The notes under the pieces were generated by a model. The model worked only from the letters and a program-made list of their open reading frames with translations, did not search any database and was not told the origin of the DNA. A stretch of DNA of 64,000 nt from Narthecium ossifragum (taxonomy: Eukaryota > Streptophyta > Magnoliopsida > Dioscoreales > Nartheciaceae), in NCBI GenBank assembly GCA_963920575.1, contig OY986975.1:1568650-1632649 (forward strand), in the 5' to 3' direction. The translations under genes and the position numbers were made by a program. Below, one piece after another: positions 53,050 to 63,860 of the stretch; the stretch's first letter is position 1, and every line of letters starts with the position of its first letter.

Positions 53050-53430
53050 AAATTATTTGAGGGAACAAAACAATGGATTCATTTGTTACTCTTCTTTCAT
53101 GAATGGTGCATTAAAGACATGTATACATGAAGGTTTGAGTTTATGTAATGACATAAAACTTAAAAATAAGTTAAAGTCTTATAGACTTATTGAGAAAATA
53201 CAATAAGGCGAATTTTGCCAACAATTTGCTTTCCATGAGCCTAATATGCTTGAAAAAGGAAAGAAAATAAAAAGGGAATCTACTCCTTATAAAAAGAAAA
53301 GGAAAAAGTGTTTTCCTAAGAAACATGATTCTCGAAATAAGCGAGAAAATCCAAAAAAGGATAAATCTAAAGCAAAATGCTTTAAATGCGGAAAAAATTG
53401 GATATTATACAAATAGATGCTATACTTAGA
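53050..53430 (+). pseudogene. Pararetroviral coat-protein C-terminus with zinc knuckle, broken
   Basis: A Lys/Arg-rich stretch leads to CFKCGK near 53,377. The remaining knuckle residues (TNRCY) are one frame away because of a small indel. An in-frame TAA lies near 53,204. Confidence 0.7.
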
Positions 53431-54039
53431 AAAAAATCAATGAGATTGAAGACGAAGGATTAAGAAAATCCTTATATAGAATTTTAATTAATTTTGAGTC
53501 GGAAGAAGAAAATGACACTTCTTCTTCAGAGTCACTAGGTGACGAAGAAAATTCTTGTCAATGTACTAATAATATTAGTACTATACAAGATAATCCAGAT
53601 TATTGGAAATCAATAGTCGAAATGGATGGATTATCAATCAATATGATTTTATAAATAAAGAGTTATTTACAAAATTCTTCTCAGAAGAAAATATGTCTTC
53701 TAAAGTAAAGTCTAAATTAATATACTTATACATACAAGGAGAAAATCTCCTAAAATTGATAATACTTATAGGCTATCAGAAGTCTTAAAAAGACGACATG
53801 AAAAAACAATAAAGACACTATCTTTAGCTGAATTAAATCTAGAGGTTAATAACATAAAAAAAGAAATTAGAAGCATAAGAGAAGAAAATAGATTCATTCT
53901 CTCTATACTTGGAGGTTCTGAAGAACCGATACATGGACCAGGATCATCTTCAGAACAACCAAATGATTTGTTGCAAATTTTACAACAAATTACCTTACAA
54001 AAATGGTACATTGAGGTGACTTTGATAATATTATATCAA

Positions 54040-54270
54040 GTAGTTATACCAATTGATAGTGGTGCTGATTTAAATTGCATTTGAGAAGCAATGATACCCT
54101 CTCAATATTTTGAAAAAAGTACTCTACAATTAAGTAGTGCCAATGGAAATAAGTTGGAAGTTAATTATAAACATTCAAAAACATATATTTGTGCCAGTAA
54201 TAATACTTGGATCCCAGCACCATTTGTGTTGGTAAAAAATTTATCTTAGTATATAATATTGGGAACACTA
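54040..54270 (+). pseudogene. Pararetroviral aspartic protease, broken
   Basis: Active-site DSGAD is at 54055-54069. A TGA follows within five codons and another stop lies near 54,248. Confidence 0.75.
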
Positions 54271-54559
54271 GTTTTGCATAATATTATGCCAATAAGAACA
54301 ATAGACTCTTCAGGCATTAATGCTAATATGATGAAAAATCAATTAAGTTTGATTTTATCTTTGAACCTCATACAAAAATCTTGAATGAGGTGAAAGATAT
54401 TATTTTGAAAGAAAAACAAATAAGTTTTTTGAAAGAAGAAATTTCTTTTGTTCGAATTAAAGAACAAATAAAAAATAAAAGAGATTTCAATCTACAGTTT
54501 GTGGTACTACCCCAAATGCTTTCTGGGATAGAAAACAACATATCTTGTATAGTACTAAT

Positions 54560-55522
54560 AATAGGAATCTTTTAAATCCCATTTATAAAGCTAAAATTTT
54601 CTCTAAATTTGATCTTAAATCAGGATACTGGCAAATCCAAATCCATGAAAAAGATTGTTATAAAACGGCGTTCACCGTTCCATTCGGTCATTTTGAATGG
54701 AATGTAATGCCATTTGGGTTAAAAAACGCCGCATCAGAATTTCAGAATATTATGAATGATATTTTTAATTCGTATTCTAATTTTGCGTTGTCATATATAG
54801 ATGACATATTAATGTTCTGAAATGATTTAGATCAGCATTGCAAGCATTTACAGATATTTAGAAACCTTGCAATAAAGAATGGGTTAGTTATTTCTGCTCC
54901 AAAAATGAAATTATTTCAAACTGAAATTAGATTTCTTGGTCAAAATATTGGTCAAGGCACGGTTAGCCCTATAGATAGAAGTATAGAATTTGCTTCCAAA
55001 TTTTTTGATATTATAACTGATACTACTCAGTTACAGAGATTTTTAGGAGCTCTAAATTATGTAGCTGATTATTATCATGATTTGGCCAAGGATGTGCCTA
55101 TTTTATACAATAGATTAAAAAAGAATCATTCTCCTGAGACCGATGAGAACACTCGTGCTATTAGATTGATTAAGTCTAAAGTCAAGAATTTACCTTGTGT
55201 TCATTTATCAAATCCTAATTGGAAAAAAGTTATTGAGACCGATGCAAGTTATATTGGTTATGGTGGAATTCTTAAGCAAGTAAATCCAGACTCTAAGAAA
55301 GAGGTCTTGGTTAGATTTACTTATGGAAAATGGAATTATACTCAGATGAATTATGCTACTATAAAGAAAGAAATGCTTTCTATTATTAAATGTTTATATA
55401 AATTTCAAGATGATATCTTGAATCAGCATTTTATTCTCAAATATGATTGTAGCTCTACTAAAAATGTTATAGAAAAGGATGTAAAGAATTTAACATCCAA
55501 ACAAATTTTTGCAAGATGGTAA
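54560..55522 (+). pseudogene. Pararetroviral reverse transcriptase and RNase H, with stops
   Basis: RT motifs FDLKSGYWQI, FGLKNAAS and the catalytic SYIDD (near 54,788-54,802) are in order. A TGA near 54,818 interrupts the frame and it resumes through the thumb (FLGQNIG, LQRFLGALNY). RNase H has ETDAS near 55,238, and another stop is at 55,520-55,522. The frame then runs to the TAA at 55631-55633. Confidence 0.85.
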
Positions 55523-55619
55523 GCTGAATTATCAGTCTTTGACTTCTCAATTGAATACATTAAAGCTAAAAATAAGTGTTTACCTGATTTTCTGACCCGT
55601 GAATTTTTACAGGGTCAAA

Positions 55620-56655
55620 ATGAAATGTGGTAATTCTTCTTACAATTCTTCCCATAATTTTGGGGGGAGAGGTTGTAGAGGTAGAGGCAATGTTCAGGGT
55701 GAAACCTGGAGATCCATAATTTGCCAGAATAAAGGCAGTAAAGGGAAAAATATTTCCCATGAAAACAATTTGAGAAATTTAATCTCAGAACAGGAAGAAA
55801 TTCTTCATGGGCTTACCGCTAGGGTAAATGATGGAGGTAATGTCTCAGAAGTTAATTATGCAGCAATGGTGAAAAAAGAGCCGCTACTATTTACTAAAAT
55901 TGCTTCAGAGATCATTCTCTATGGGTCCGTTTGGCAAGCATAGTATGGGAAGTATTAGATGGAATGGGGAATGAGCGGATTCCGCATTCCATCTATTCTC
56001 ATGTTTGGCTGATTTTACTATTTGGAATGGGCAGTACTCGACCAGCGTCGGATTCCAGAAATTTGGAATCACGCCTTTCGCTTGATTCGAGCGAATGCCG
56101 CTGCCAGCGGGATCCGAATTTGAGATTATCCTAAATGACCATTTTATCCCCTTGATATATAAAATAGCTATATTTATCATAACTTTAAATATATATGTTG
56201 AAACTTTATGAAATTAGTCTCATTGGAAAGATATCATCGATATCTTCGTTATGAGACCAATATTGAGTATTTTTGAAAGCAAATATTTGATGTAATTTAA
56301 TTTATAAAATCATTTAATATATTATAACTTAAATTACACCCGGTTCCAATTCAGAAATTTATGAATTAAACACCAGAATCCACAAAATTAGCAGATTCAG
56401 CTCATCCATAATAGACAAGCCAAACGTCAAAATCAACAGATTCAGCTCATCCCATACAGACCAATCAAACAACAGAATCAAAATCCACAGAATCACCAGA
56501 TTCAGCTCATTCCCCATTCAGCTAATTCCACAGATTCCTTATTCAGCTAATTCATCAGATTCATGTTTGCCAAACGCACTGTATATTGATCGAGAGGATA
56601 TATCATCAATGGATGATGCTGAAAAATTAAAGCAGAAATTTCTAATTTGTAAGAG
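55620..56655 (+). pseudogene. Second pararetroviral ORF, split by a MITE
   Basis: The ATG at 55620 overlaps the end of the polymerase frame (TAA 55631-55633) by 14 nt in another frame. About 100 codons follow, rich in Gly, Asn and Ser and then helical, up to 55922. The MITE at 55923-56581 interrupts it, and the same frame resumes at 56582-56584 for about 25 codons. The function of this small ORF is not known to me. Confidence 0.65.
55923..56581. mobile_element. MITE, 659 bp, nested in the pararetrovirus
   Basis: Ends gggtccgtttggcaagcat and atgtttgccaaacgcactg are imperfect inverted repeats. The left end shares GGGTCCGTTTGG with the 140-bp MITE at 1273. Flanking TAT at 55920-55922 and 56582-56584 is a 3-bp duplication that, when read once, restores the viral reading frame. 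A PIF/Harbinger relative is likely; TAT is unusual for that group. Confidence 0.85.
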
Positions 56656-56837
56656 ACTTAAAATTCTAATCATCATATAGCTCACATGTGACTGATCCGT
56701 GAATATAGCTCTGTTCTTATAAAGAAAGAAAAAAAAACACAAGGACATTAACATACAGGACATTGATCAGGCAATAGGCACGCATCATCTAATAAGCACA
56801 AGGAAATTGAGCATCATCAAAAGATCTTAAGTTAATC
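56656..56837. repeat. Shared upstream flank of the resistance genes
   Basis: Matches 43,556-43,800 upstream of gene 1 ('gatccgtgaatatagctctg', 'ttgatcaggcaataggca'). Confidence 0.75.
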
Positions 56838-58341
56838 TGTGAGGTCTCGAATCGAGAAAGCGAACTATAACATGTGTCTCTAGACTGGTGGGGAGGGGGG
56901 GGGGGCTATGGAGGTGATTTTACTCGGATGGAGCATATGGGAGCATTTCGGTGTAAAATGACATTTCAATCGAGAAACATTCGTATTCTAAAGTGCCGGT
57001 GGCACATATGCGGAGCTTACATGCCGGGTGGGCTTTTGGCCTCGTTTCTTTTTCTGATATGTGTATCTAGTCAAGTTACACTAGTGTGTGAAGTTTCGGA
57101 ATTTTTGAATGAAATTTCCGGGTTTTGGGCTGTTAGGTTCCGAAATTTCTGTATTTTATATTTTAGACATTTTCAGCTCTCGTGGAAGCATCATTGGGTC
57201 TTTTCATGCGTTTTCTTTTCTCACGCATGTCTTTGGGCCAGGGGATACTATCCCCAAGTTTTCGAATTTTCAGAGTTGAAATGACCGAAATAGCCCTATT
57301 TATAGTTCACTTTTATTCCCAATTTCTGATTTTTCATAAATCAGCAGGCTTGAAGGCATTTATATAACAGAAATCAACACTTGGCTAAAATAGGAAGCAG
57401 AGAAAACAGCTGAGCAACTGTCTACAATCCGGCTAGGGTTATATATCAAGACCAGCTGCCCATGAGTGACAGAGGCTGCAAAATAGCTTGGTGGTCTAGC
57501 AGCCTGCTCAATAGCTGAGTAACTTCTTTTGTCTGCTCAAGATAAGAAAGCCTGGCAGCATAGCTTTTGCTCAGATCTCAAGGAAAAGACCAGTCGGTCA
57601 AGTCGGAGCTGAAGCTTTTGGATTTAAAAAGAGGAGAAGAGAAGATGAGTTGCCTAAGAACTCTGGTCTAAAGGAAGCGAGGAGCAACCTTATCAACTAA
57701 GCTGAAATCCTAGCTTCCTAGCTTCCTCAGAGCTGCCTTTTTATCAAAGAGAGAGTTCTTCACCCTTGAAGCTTTCAAGGGGTGTTATCTGAAGAAGAAC
57801 TTCTTCAATTACTTGGAGGAGTCCAAGTTAAATCGAAGGAGCTTTCCTTCATCCGTGGTGGATTCCAAGGAGCTTCAAGTGAGAGAGGTGTCCTCTATCC
57901 ATCTCAACCGTGCGTAGTTTTGAAGGCCATGCACAAGAACAAAGTCTCAAGTGACAGCGAATCGAGCAGTTGAGTGCAACTGTAGGCAAATGGCAGTGAT
58001 GAGGAGTCATCATGGAGGGTTGTAAGTTATATATAATTGTCAAGACAGTGATCTAGTGCATGGTTTGGGTGGTCTCCGATAGAGGACTTGTGGTTTTTAC
58101 CCAGTTCGGGGTTTTCCACGTCAAAAAACTTATCGTGCTTGTGTATAAGCTTAGCTTCTTCTTCATCACTAATCATAGTAAGTGTTTGCACTACACACAG
58201 GATTGCAGCACAAGTGTTTGATGTTTTGTCTCTTATAAATTTTTAACTGGCAGCTCCTTATAAGTGTCGAGTCTTATTGTTTTGGTCGAAGAGGCTTGCA
58301 CGAGGAAAGTTGAGTGATTACTAGGGGTCCTTATTGTTACA
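56838..58341 (+). mobile_element. LTR-like insertion, ~1.5 kb, no target duplication
   Basis: Starts TGTGAGGTCTCGAATCGAG and ends CCTTATTGTTACA, TG...CA style. Its 3' half has wording typical of plant copia LTR ends ('ggtctccgatagaggac', 'acccagttcggggttttcc'). The flanks belong to the shared resistance-gene upstream region, so the segment is an insertion. The adjacent 5-mers (taatc and accag) do not match. Short open frames inside (56874-57284, 57782-57973) are not convincing genes. Confidence 0.55.
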
Positions 58342-58545
58342 ACCAGAACCACAACGAGATTTAATTACTGGGCTTCTTGCATATACATATCTAGGAAAGA
58401 CAAAATTGAAAACTAGAAGAAGTAGGTACTCAACAAATAATTACCTGAACCACAACGAGATTTAATTACCAGGCTTCTCGTAGATATATATATACGAAAG
58501 ACAAAAATGAGAACTAGAAGAACTATAGGTACTCAACAAATTAAG
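58341..58545. repeat. ~105-bp tandem duplication in the upstream flank
   Basis: 'accacaacgagatttaatta' and the following text occur at about 58,350 and again at 58,451, diverged by small changes. Gene 1 has one copy near 44,210. Confidence 0.75.
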
Positions 58546-59421
58546 GAGTCAACAATCTTGATTACCTGAATATGTAGCAATTCACAGCTAGCAATTTCCT
58601 TGTATTGCTTCAACAACCTCTTCTAGCTATCTCGGCCGCTGGAGTCCCCAATTCCAAGTTCTTCAACTATTTAGTTCTACAACTCTATGTAGCTTAACAG
58701 TCAAGCAGAGAAATTGATTTCATAGATAGACTTCGAATAGTCAAATGCATGTTGGAGGCTCTATCATAATTAGCTCCATGTGGAACTACTGACGATGAAC
58801 CACCCCAAAACATAAACAAATCAGGCAACTTACTTAGCATTCACCAACTAGTATCTCAAAGATGCAAATACTATAATAGACTAGATCTGGTTAAGCCATG
58901 TGACAAAGGATTTCCTGGCTTACGTTGAAGAATTAGGTATGAGTTTAGAAGACTTCTCTACCTTCACTATTTTATGCTTGATTAGCATAATTAATTAGTC
59001 TATCACACCCAAGTTGATGAGCTGTTTATTGTAGAATTTAAGGTGTGATTGATTAACATTGCTAAGATAAAAAAAAATGGTTGGTAGATGTAGGTCTTCA
59101 CATTGTTTTTTCTCATAAGATCATCCCATCATTTTTTACAACAAGATGAGCATATGCTTTCAATTAGCTAGCTGTGAATATGCTTTGGTGTAAACACCAA
59201 TTAACTATTATGTTTACTTATTAGTAAGGAAGGGATCATCATCCAATAACTTTTATGGACATGAGGGGCATATGCTTTGCATAATCCCGATGGATTCCCC
59301 ATTAATTTGAAGAATTATGTATGAAAACTTAGAAGAGTTATCAATTAGCTTATGCCTAATTAGCTGGTCACATCCAAGCTGACGAGTTGTTTATTGTAGA
59401 ATACTCGCGTGATTGAAGTAA
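58546..59421. repeat. Upstream flank shared with resistance gene 1
   Basis: Aligns with 44,310-45,445, ending at 'gattgaagtaac' (59,421). Beyond this point the sequence changes to mobile-element DNA. Confidence 0.6.
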
Positions 59422-61903
59422 CGAAAGAGGGGGGGTAGCTGGCCGATGGCTCTGGGACAAACGATGTCTCGACCACTGGATGAGAGGCCGATGCACCGGG
59501 AGAAGCTATTACAGATGAAAATCTATTATCATCAAGGTCCCGTAAAAGGTTATGCGGGCCATAAACAAGCATCTTTCCAGTAGAGGACAAACCTGGTTTC
59601 GAAGGGGCAGAGTTCAGGGACTCGAAAAGATCATCATTGTCCCTTTCTTCTCGCTCAGTTGATTGAGTGATAAGCTTATCCTTCTTGACCTATAAGATAG
59701 ATATCAGAAAAGGTCGATGAAATAGACGATAAAAGAAAATATGACTAGTTACTTTGTGACTGAGACGTTTTATTCTCTTCTTGGTGTCTGTCGTCATCTC
59801 TTCTTGACTAGTGATAACAAAAAGATTTTCTTCAACTTCCTTCACAACAGCAACATTGCCCAAGATTGATGGGTTTAGTGTATCATGCATTGGAGAGCCA
59901 TAATAACTGGAGAGAGTAGAGGAACCAGATTCCATCTATGTTGTCATTCTAAAAAGAGAAGAAGGAAATGAAGTTAAGTAAAGGAGATGGAAACGCACAA
60001 GGAGAATGAATAGAAAGGCTCACTTGCAAATAGGCACAGACTGGCCACTTGGCCTACTTTTTGGAGAGTCTACATCTTCTCCCATCGCTGAGTATGAGTG
60101 AGTTTGTTTCTCAGGTTCATCGGCCATAGGTCTCTCGGCCAATGGTGATATTATTGATTCACCGGTCGCCACCTTTTGTTTTTTCCGAGATGGAGTCTCT
60201 TCAGCGGACTTATCATGTCTCTTTTTGGACGATGACGTACCCTTACTGTCTAAACCTATTGATCATGTTATTGATCAGAATATGAACAATAAAGTATATA
60301 AAAGAAAAGAAGAGATGAAAAGTTACCTTTTCGTTTCTTTTTCTCTGGCCTATCATCCATATCGGAATGTTCAGTCCCTTCTTTCTTACGTCCCAACTTC
60401 TTAGGAGGGACGAACTTATCGAAGACAACAACCTGGTCTAGAGAAAATATGCGTTCTTTGAAGGCCAAGTCCCAAATCTCGACGATAGTAGACTCCACAT
60501 CGGCCACTGGTTCAAATTGTATAAGTTTGAACCGTTTGCAAAGAGCTATATCTCTCTTTTCTACATTCAATACTCGATCGATGTTATGAAAAACGCATCT
60601 ACAGTCGGCAACTATGTTGAAGCTGAAGTAGGGAGGTATTGGCAGGGCTTGCTTCAAACCAAATTGACGGGCACCAAAATTTGGAGCATAAACCTCAACT
60701 CCACATTTGTTATTGGCCTTACCCCACGCCATTTCATAGTGTAAATCCCGACCAACCAGAAAACACGCCCAACCAATCTCTTACTCTCATCGTCCAAACT
60801 GGTCGATAGGTCAAGTAGTGGACGGATAGAGGAAGGATGGGAGTCAGGATTAAAAGGGCGATAAGAAGAGAAGTCGGATAAAGAATCAAAATAATCAAAA
60901 GTTTGTTTGAAAGATTTAGGGATGGACGATGAAGAAAGATACAAATGGCCTCGAGTTCTGGCCGATGAAGAAGATGGAGACAAATGAAGTCTTAGAAAAT
61001 AGGCTCTAAGCCATAACTGGACATTCCAGAGAGGGCCAAAACCAGTAAGGTTTCCACCATCTCTTAATTGTTCAAGAGTTAGATAGATGCCTGTATATAT
61101 GGCCGATAAATTGAAGGTAGAAAGAGACAAAACATGACTTCCATAGGCAATTTCTTGGGCAAGTTTAATTTAGCCCCTAACAGGTTTCTTGGCAGGAAGA
61201 CAGAGAACGAAATTACACAACCAATAATATATAAAGGTTAATCGTTCTCGAGCATTTGATGGGTCATCAGTCTCTTCTAGCTTGGCATAAGTGTTAATAA
61301 AAACACCATAATTTTTATCGGTCTCAAAACTGTATCACGTTGAGGAAGTTCCATATTGGCCGATATAAGTTCGTCCAGTGGGGAGAGACCAGTAAAAAGA
61401 GTGATATCTAAGAGGGTAATACAGAGGGTGCCAAAAGGAAAAACAAAATTATTATACTCCGTCGACCAAAAAAGGACCGACGAGAAAAGTAAGTTGGGCT
61501 CTTGAGCAGGAATCCTGGTGCTCAAATCCAAGAAATCCAATATACCCGCATCAGAAAAGATTTTCTTAGTTTCGGAATGCCATTCCATGAACTTGTCATC
61601 GGTCAAAAGCCATGGGGTAATAGGGTTTCTGGAGGAAAGAGTAGATAAGTTGAGTGCTTTGGAAAAAGGCAACTCACCGGAAAGAGGAAAAGAATTAACA
61701 ATGGTCATATTCTCAGCAGAAAGGGAAGGAAGATGTTCAGGGATGAAGCAAGGGCCAAGAATGAATAACCTGGGATTTGAAACACCGTCTTTGACCAAAT
61801 ATATTCCTCTGACTTCATCTGATCGCTGCAGCTCGTTGAAATCCGCATAAGCTTTGCATACATCCTTATGGACATCCTCGTCTGCTTTGATTTCGTGAAC
61901 CAT
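59422..61903 (-). pseudogene. Plant mobile domain (PMD) ORF, broken, antisense to its host LTR element
   Basis: From the ATG at 61903 the frame has a PMD-type domain with PITPWLLTDDKFMEWHSE and FGTLCITLLDITLFTGL. After frameshifts it continues with GFGPLWNVQLWLRAYF and YAPNFGARQFGLKQALPIP, all in PMD order. I see a frameshift near 61,325, a TAA at about 61171-61173 and a frameshift near 60,765-60,785. The C-terminal part is basic (KKLGRKK, EKKKRKG) and then fragmentary (59,422-59,935). PMD proteins are plant-specific and transposon-related. Its position directly before a polypurine tract and 3' LTR of opposite strand suggests it is an extra antisense ORF of a Tat-type element. Confidence 0.75.
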
Positions 61904-62248
61904 GGTGGAAAATAGGATGTTTATGGATGAGGAGAAAAAGAGCAGTCGCGCGCCACAATAGTAGAAAGCCAAGAGAATTTTGGGAGCAAAACCCTAATGG
62001 CAAAAGGAAGAAGAGAGCCAATAGAGTTCTTTCGCGCCAAAGAACTATGGCTAAAAGGGTAGAGTTGCCAGATGGCGTATGATGCATTAAATGCGGGATT
62101 TCAAGGGATATAAAAAGAGAATGAAAATTAGGCGGCGATTCGATTTCCTAGAGAATTATCATGATTAGTTTTAGTTGAAACAAGAAAGCTGTCAAATCGC
62201 ATCAGATGCGATCATCTCGACATAAACACAATCTCCTCGATCACCGCA

Positions 62249-62260
62249 TGGGGGGCAAGA
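62249..62260 (+). promoter_or_regulatory. Polypurine tract of a Ty3/gypsy element
   Basis: TGGGGGGCAAGA lies immediately before TGTTAG at 62261, as in Tat-type elements. Confidence 0.6.
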
Positions 62261-63355
62261 TGTTAGTCAAAATAATGGTTAACCAATCAATGGTTGACAC
62301 GTCAGGTTAATAAAAATGGCCGATGACCTTTCCAATCTAACTGGACGATCATATGAAATAATATGCAGGAAGCCATCAACCAAATGAAGAAAGACAAGAG
62401 AAACATCGGGCATGGGCGACGATGATCTATACACAAAAGAAGCATCGGCCATGGACGATGATGATGTGTACACAAAAGAGGCCATGGACGATGATGATGT
62501 GTACACAAAAGAAGCATCGACCAAGAATAATGACATGGCAACTTAAGAACGATCATCGACCAAAGTTAGGACCTGGCAACACAAGGAAAGCTCATCGCTC
62601 AGATGCAACCGTCATCGATCAAACCATGATGTGGAGAAATGTAGAAACGTCGGAGAACATGGGACACGTGGCTCATCAAGAGTGATAGATGAAAGATAGT
62701 GGAGAACGTGTTGAGTGGGAGTTACCAGGCAGTTTAACCGCTTAAGTATAAATAGTCTTCTCTTTGACTGTGTAATCTCTCTCGCAAATCAAACCCAGAG
62801 CCTACGAGCCTGATGTCTTTTTTCAATATTTTTTCAATATGTATCACATAAGTTATTTTTTTCAATGAAATCAGTACGTTTCTTTTAATCTTCATTCCTT
62901 CTCCTCGCATAATGTAGTTTTCATTATTGTTTTTAGGTAAATCTTGTAGAATTAGATCTTTATGATGCTTTCTTTATTGTTTTCTTTAGATTAGTTTAAT
63001 TTAAGAGCTTTAGTATTTTAATCTAGATTAATTAGATTACAGTAGGTTTAACTTATCTTTTCCTTGATTTAGTAATTTAGGATGATCTTTACTGCTTTCT
63101 AGATTAACTTAGCAGTTTTAGATAATTTTCCCATTTTCAGTAGATTTATTTAAGATTAATTTAGGCTTAATCTTGATAATTAGTCTTTGTTAAATTATTA
63201 AATTAGGTTCAATCCAGGTTTCTGTTTAACTTAGCACCTCTGTTCGAACTAAGTTCGAAGGACAAATCCATAACACAATCTCCTGATTTCTTGAGTGTTA
63301 GGTAATTTTGACCTTGACCATTTGATCAATCAACGGTCAGATTTTCATGCTAACA
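62261..63355 (+). mobile_element. 3' LTR of a truncated Ty3/gypsy element
   Basis: Starts TGTTAGTC and ends CATGCTAACA, so the ends are TGTTAG...CTAACA. TATAAATAG is at 62747-62755. The preceding polypurine tract makes this the 3' LTR. The 5' LTR, gag and pol are absent: the element begins abruptly at 59,422 in resistance-gene flank. No target duplication can therefore be seen. Confidence 0.65.
62422..62520. repeat. Tandem repeats in the LTR
   Basis: 'gatgatgtgtacacaaaaga' occurs near 62,459 and 62,489, and a variant near 62,421 ('gatgatctatacacaaaaga'), with 'catggacgatg' between. Units are about 30 and 39 bp. Confidence 0.75.
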
Positions 63356-63685
63356 CCAGTACTTCGCCACTCGCGGGTTGATGATAATTTCCGAGGTGTC
63401 GCCAGAGGCTTTACTCCGACGTCGGGTTTTAGAACGGCGCTTCCGCTTCTTAGGGTTGGTGTGGCCGGAGTCCATTAGAAGTCGCCAATCCTAGTCACGT
63501 GACTCGCACGATTGCTCAAGTTGCCTTGCTCTGCATCTATCCAAAGCTTCAAACTCAAGTAATGCACAACTCAATACAATGCACATAGACCTACAGATGT
63601 ACATATTTACATATATAAATGTACGAGTAAGGCAGATATTAATAGACTTATTTGACAACAATGTTGATTGATATATCAGTTAGAA
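63356..63685. other. Unassigned spacer
   Basis: GC-richer text (63,356-63,520) followed by AT-rich text. No gene or clear repeat boundary seen. Confidence 0.35.
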
Positions 63686-63860
63686 ACTCATCTGGAACAT
63701 AGTAACAAATGTTACAATCCATGTTAGATCATTGCCTAGCAAACTTGTTATATTCTTTGATCAAAAGGTGCTTGATATGTGTTACTCAAAACACATTAGA
63801 TACACATTGGCAATAACAAAAGCATCAAGGGTTGCATACAATTCATTTGAGATCACATCA
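63686..63860. repeat. Copy 4 of the resistance-gene 3' flank
   Basis: The first 50 bp match 36,832-36,880, and 63,740-63,860 match 34,975-35,100. In copies 2 and 3 this flank lies 3' of a minus-strand resistance gene, so another paralogue may lie just right of the window. Confidence 0.75.

Larger units (their letters stand above)
52883..56655 (+). mobile_element. Endogenous pararetrovirus (Caulimoviridae), defective
   Basis: AT-rich plus-strand remnants appear in caulimovirid order: coat-protein C-terminus and zinc knuckle (about 53,050-53,430), aspartic protease (54,040-54,270), reverse transcriptase (54,560-55,110), RNase H (55,210-55,630), then a second short ORF. Movement protein and the N-terminal coat part are absent. 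Stops and frameshifts are scattered through all parts. The integrated sequence sits in the shared upstream region of the two resistance genes: gene 1 has the uninterrupted site at about 43,525-43,560. The gene order and a short overlapping second ORF resemble florendovirus-type elements; genus assignment is an inference. Confidence 0.85.

Noticed and set aside
59422..61903. Plant mobile domain ORF as an intact host gene with introns
   Set aside because: The breaks are single frameshifts and one stop without splice-site consensus at the needed places, and the locus is part of a truncated LTR element.
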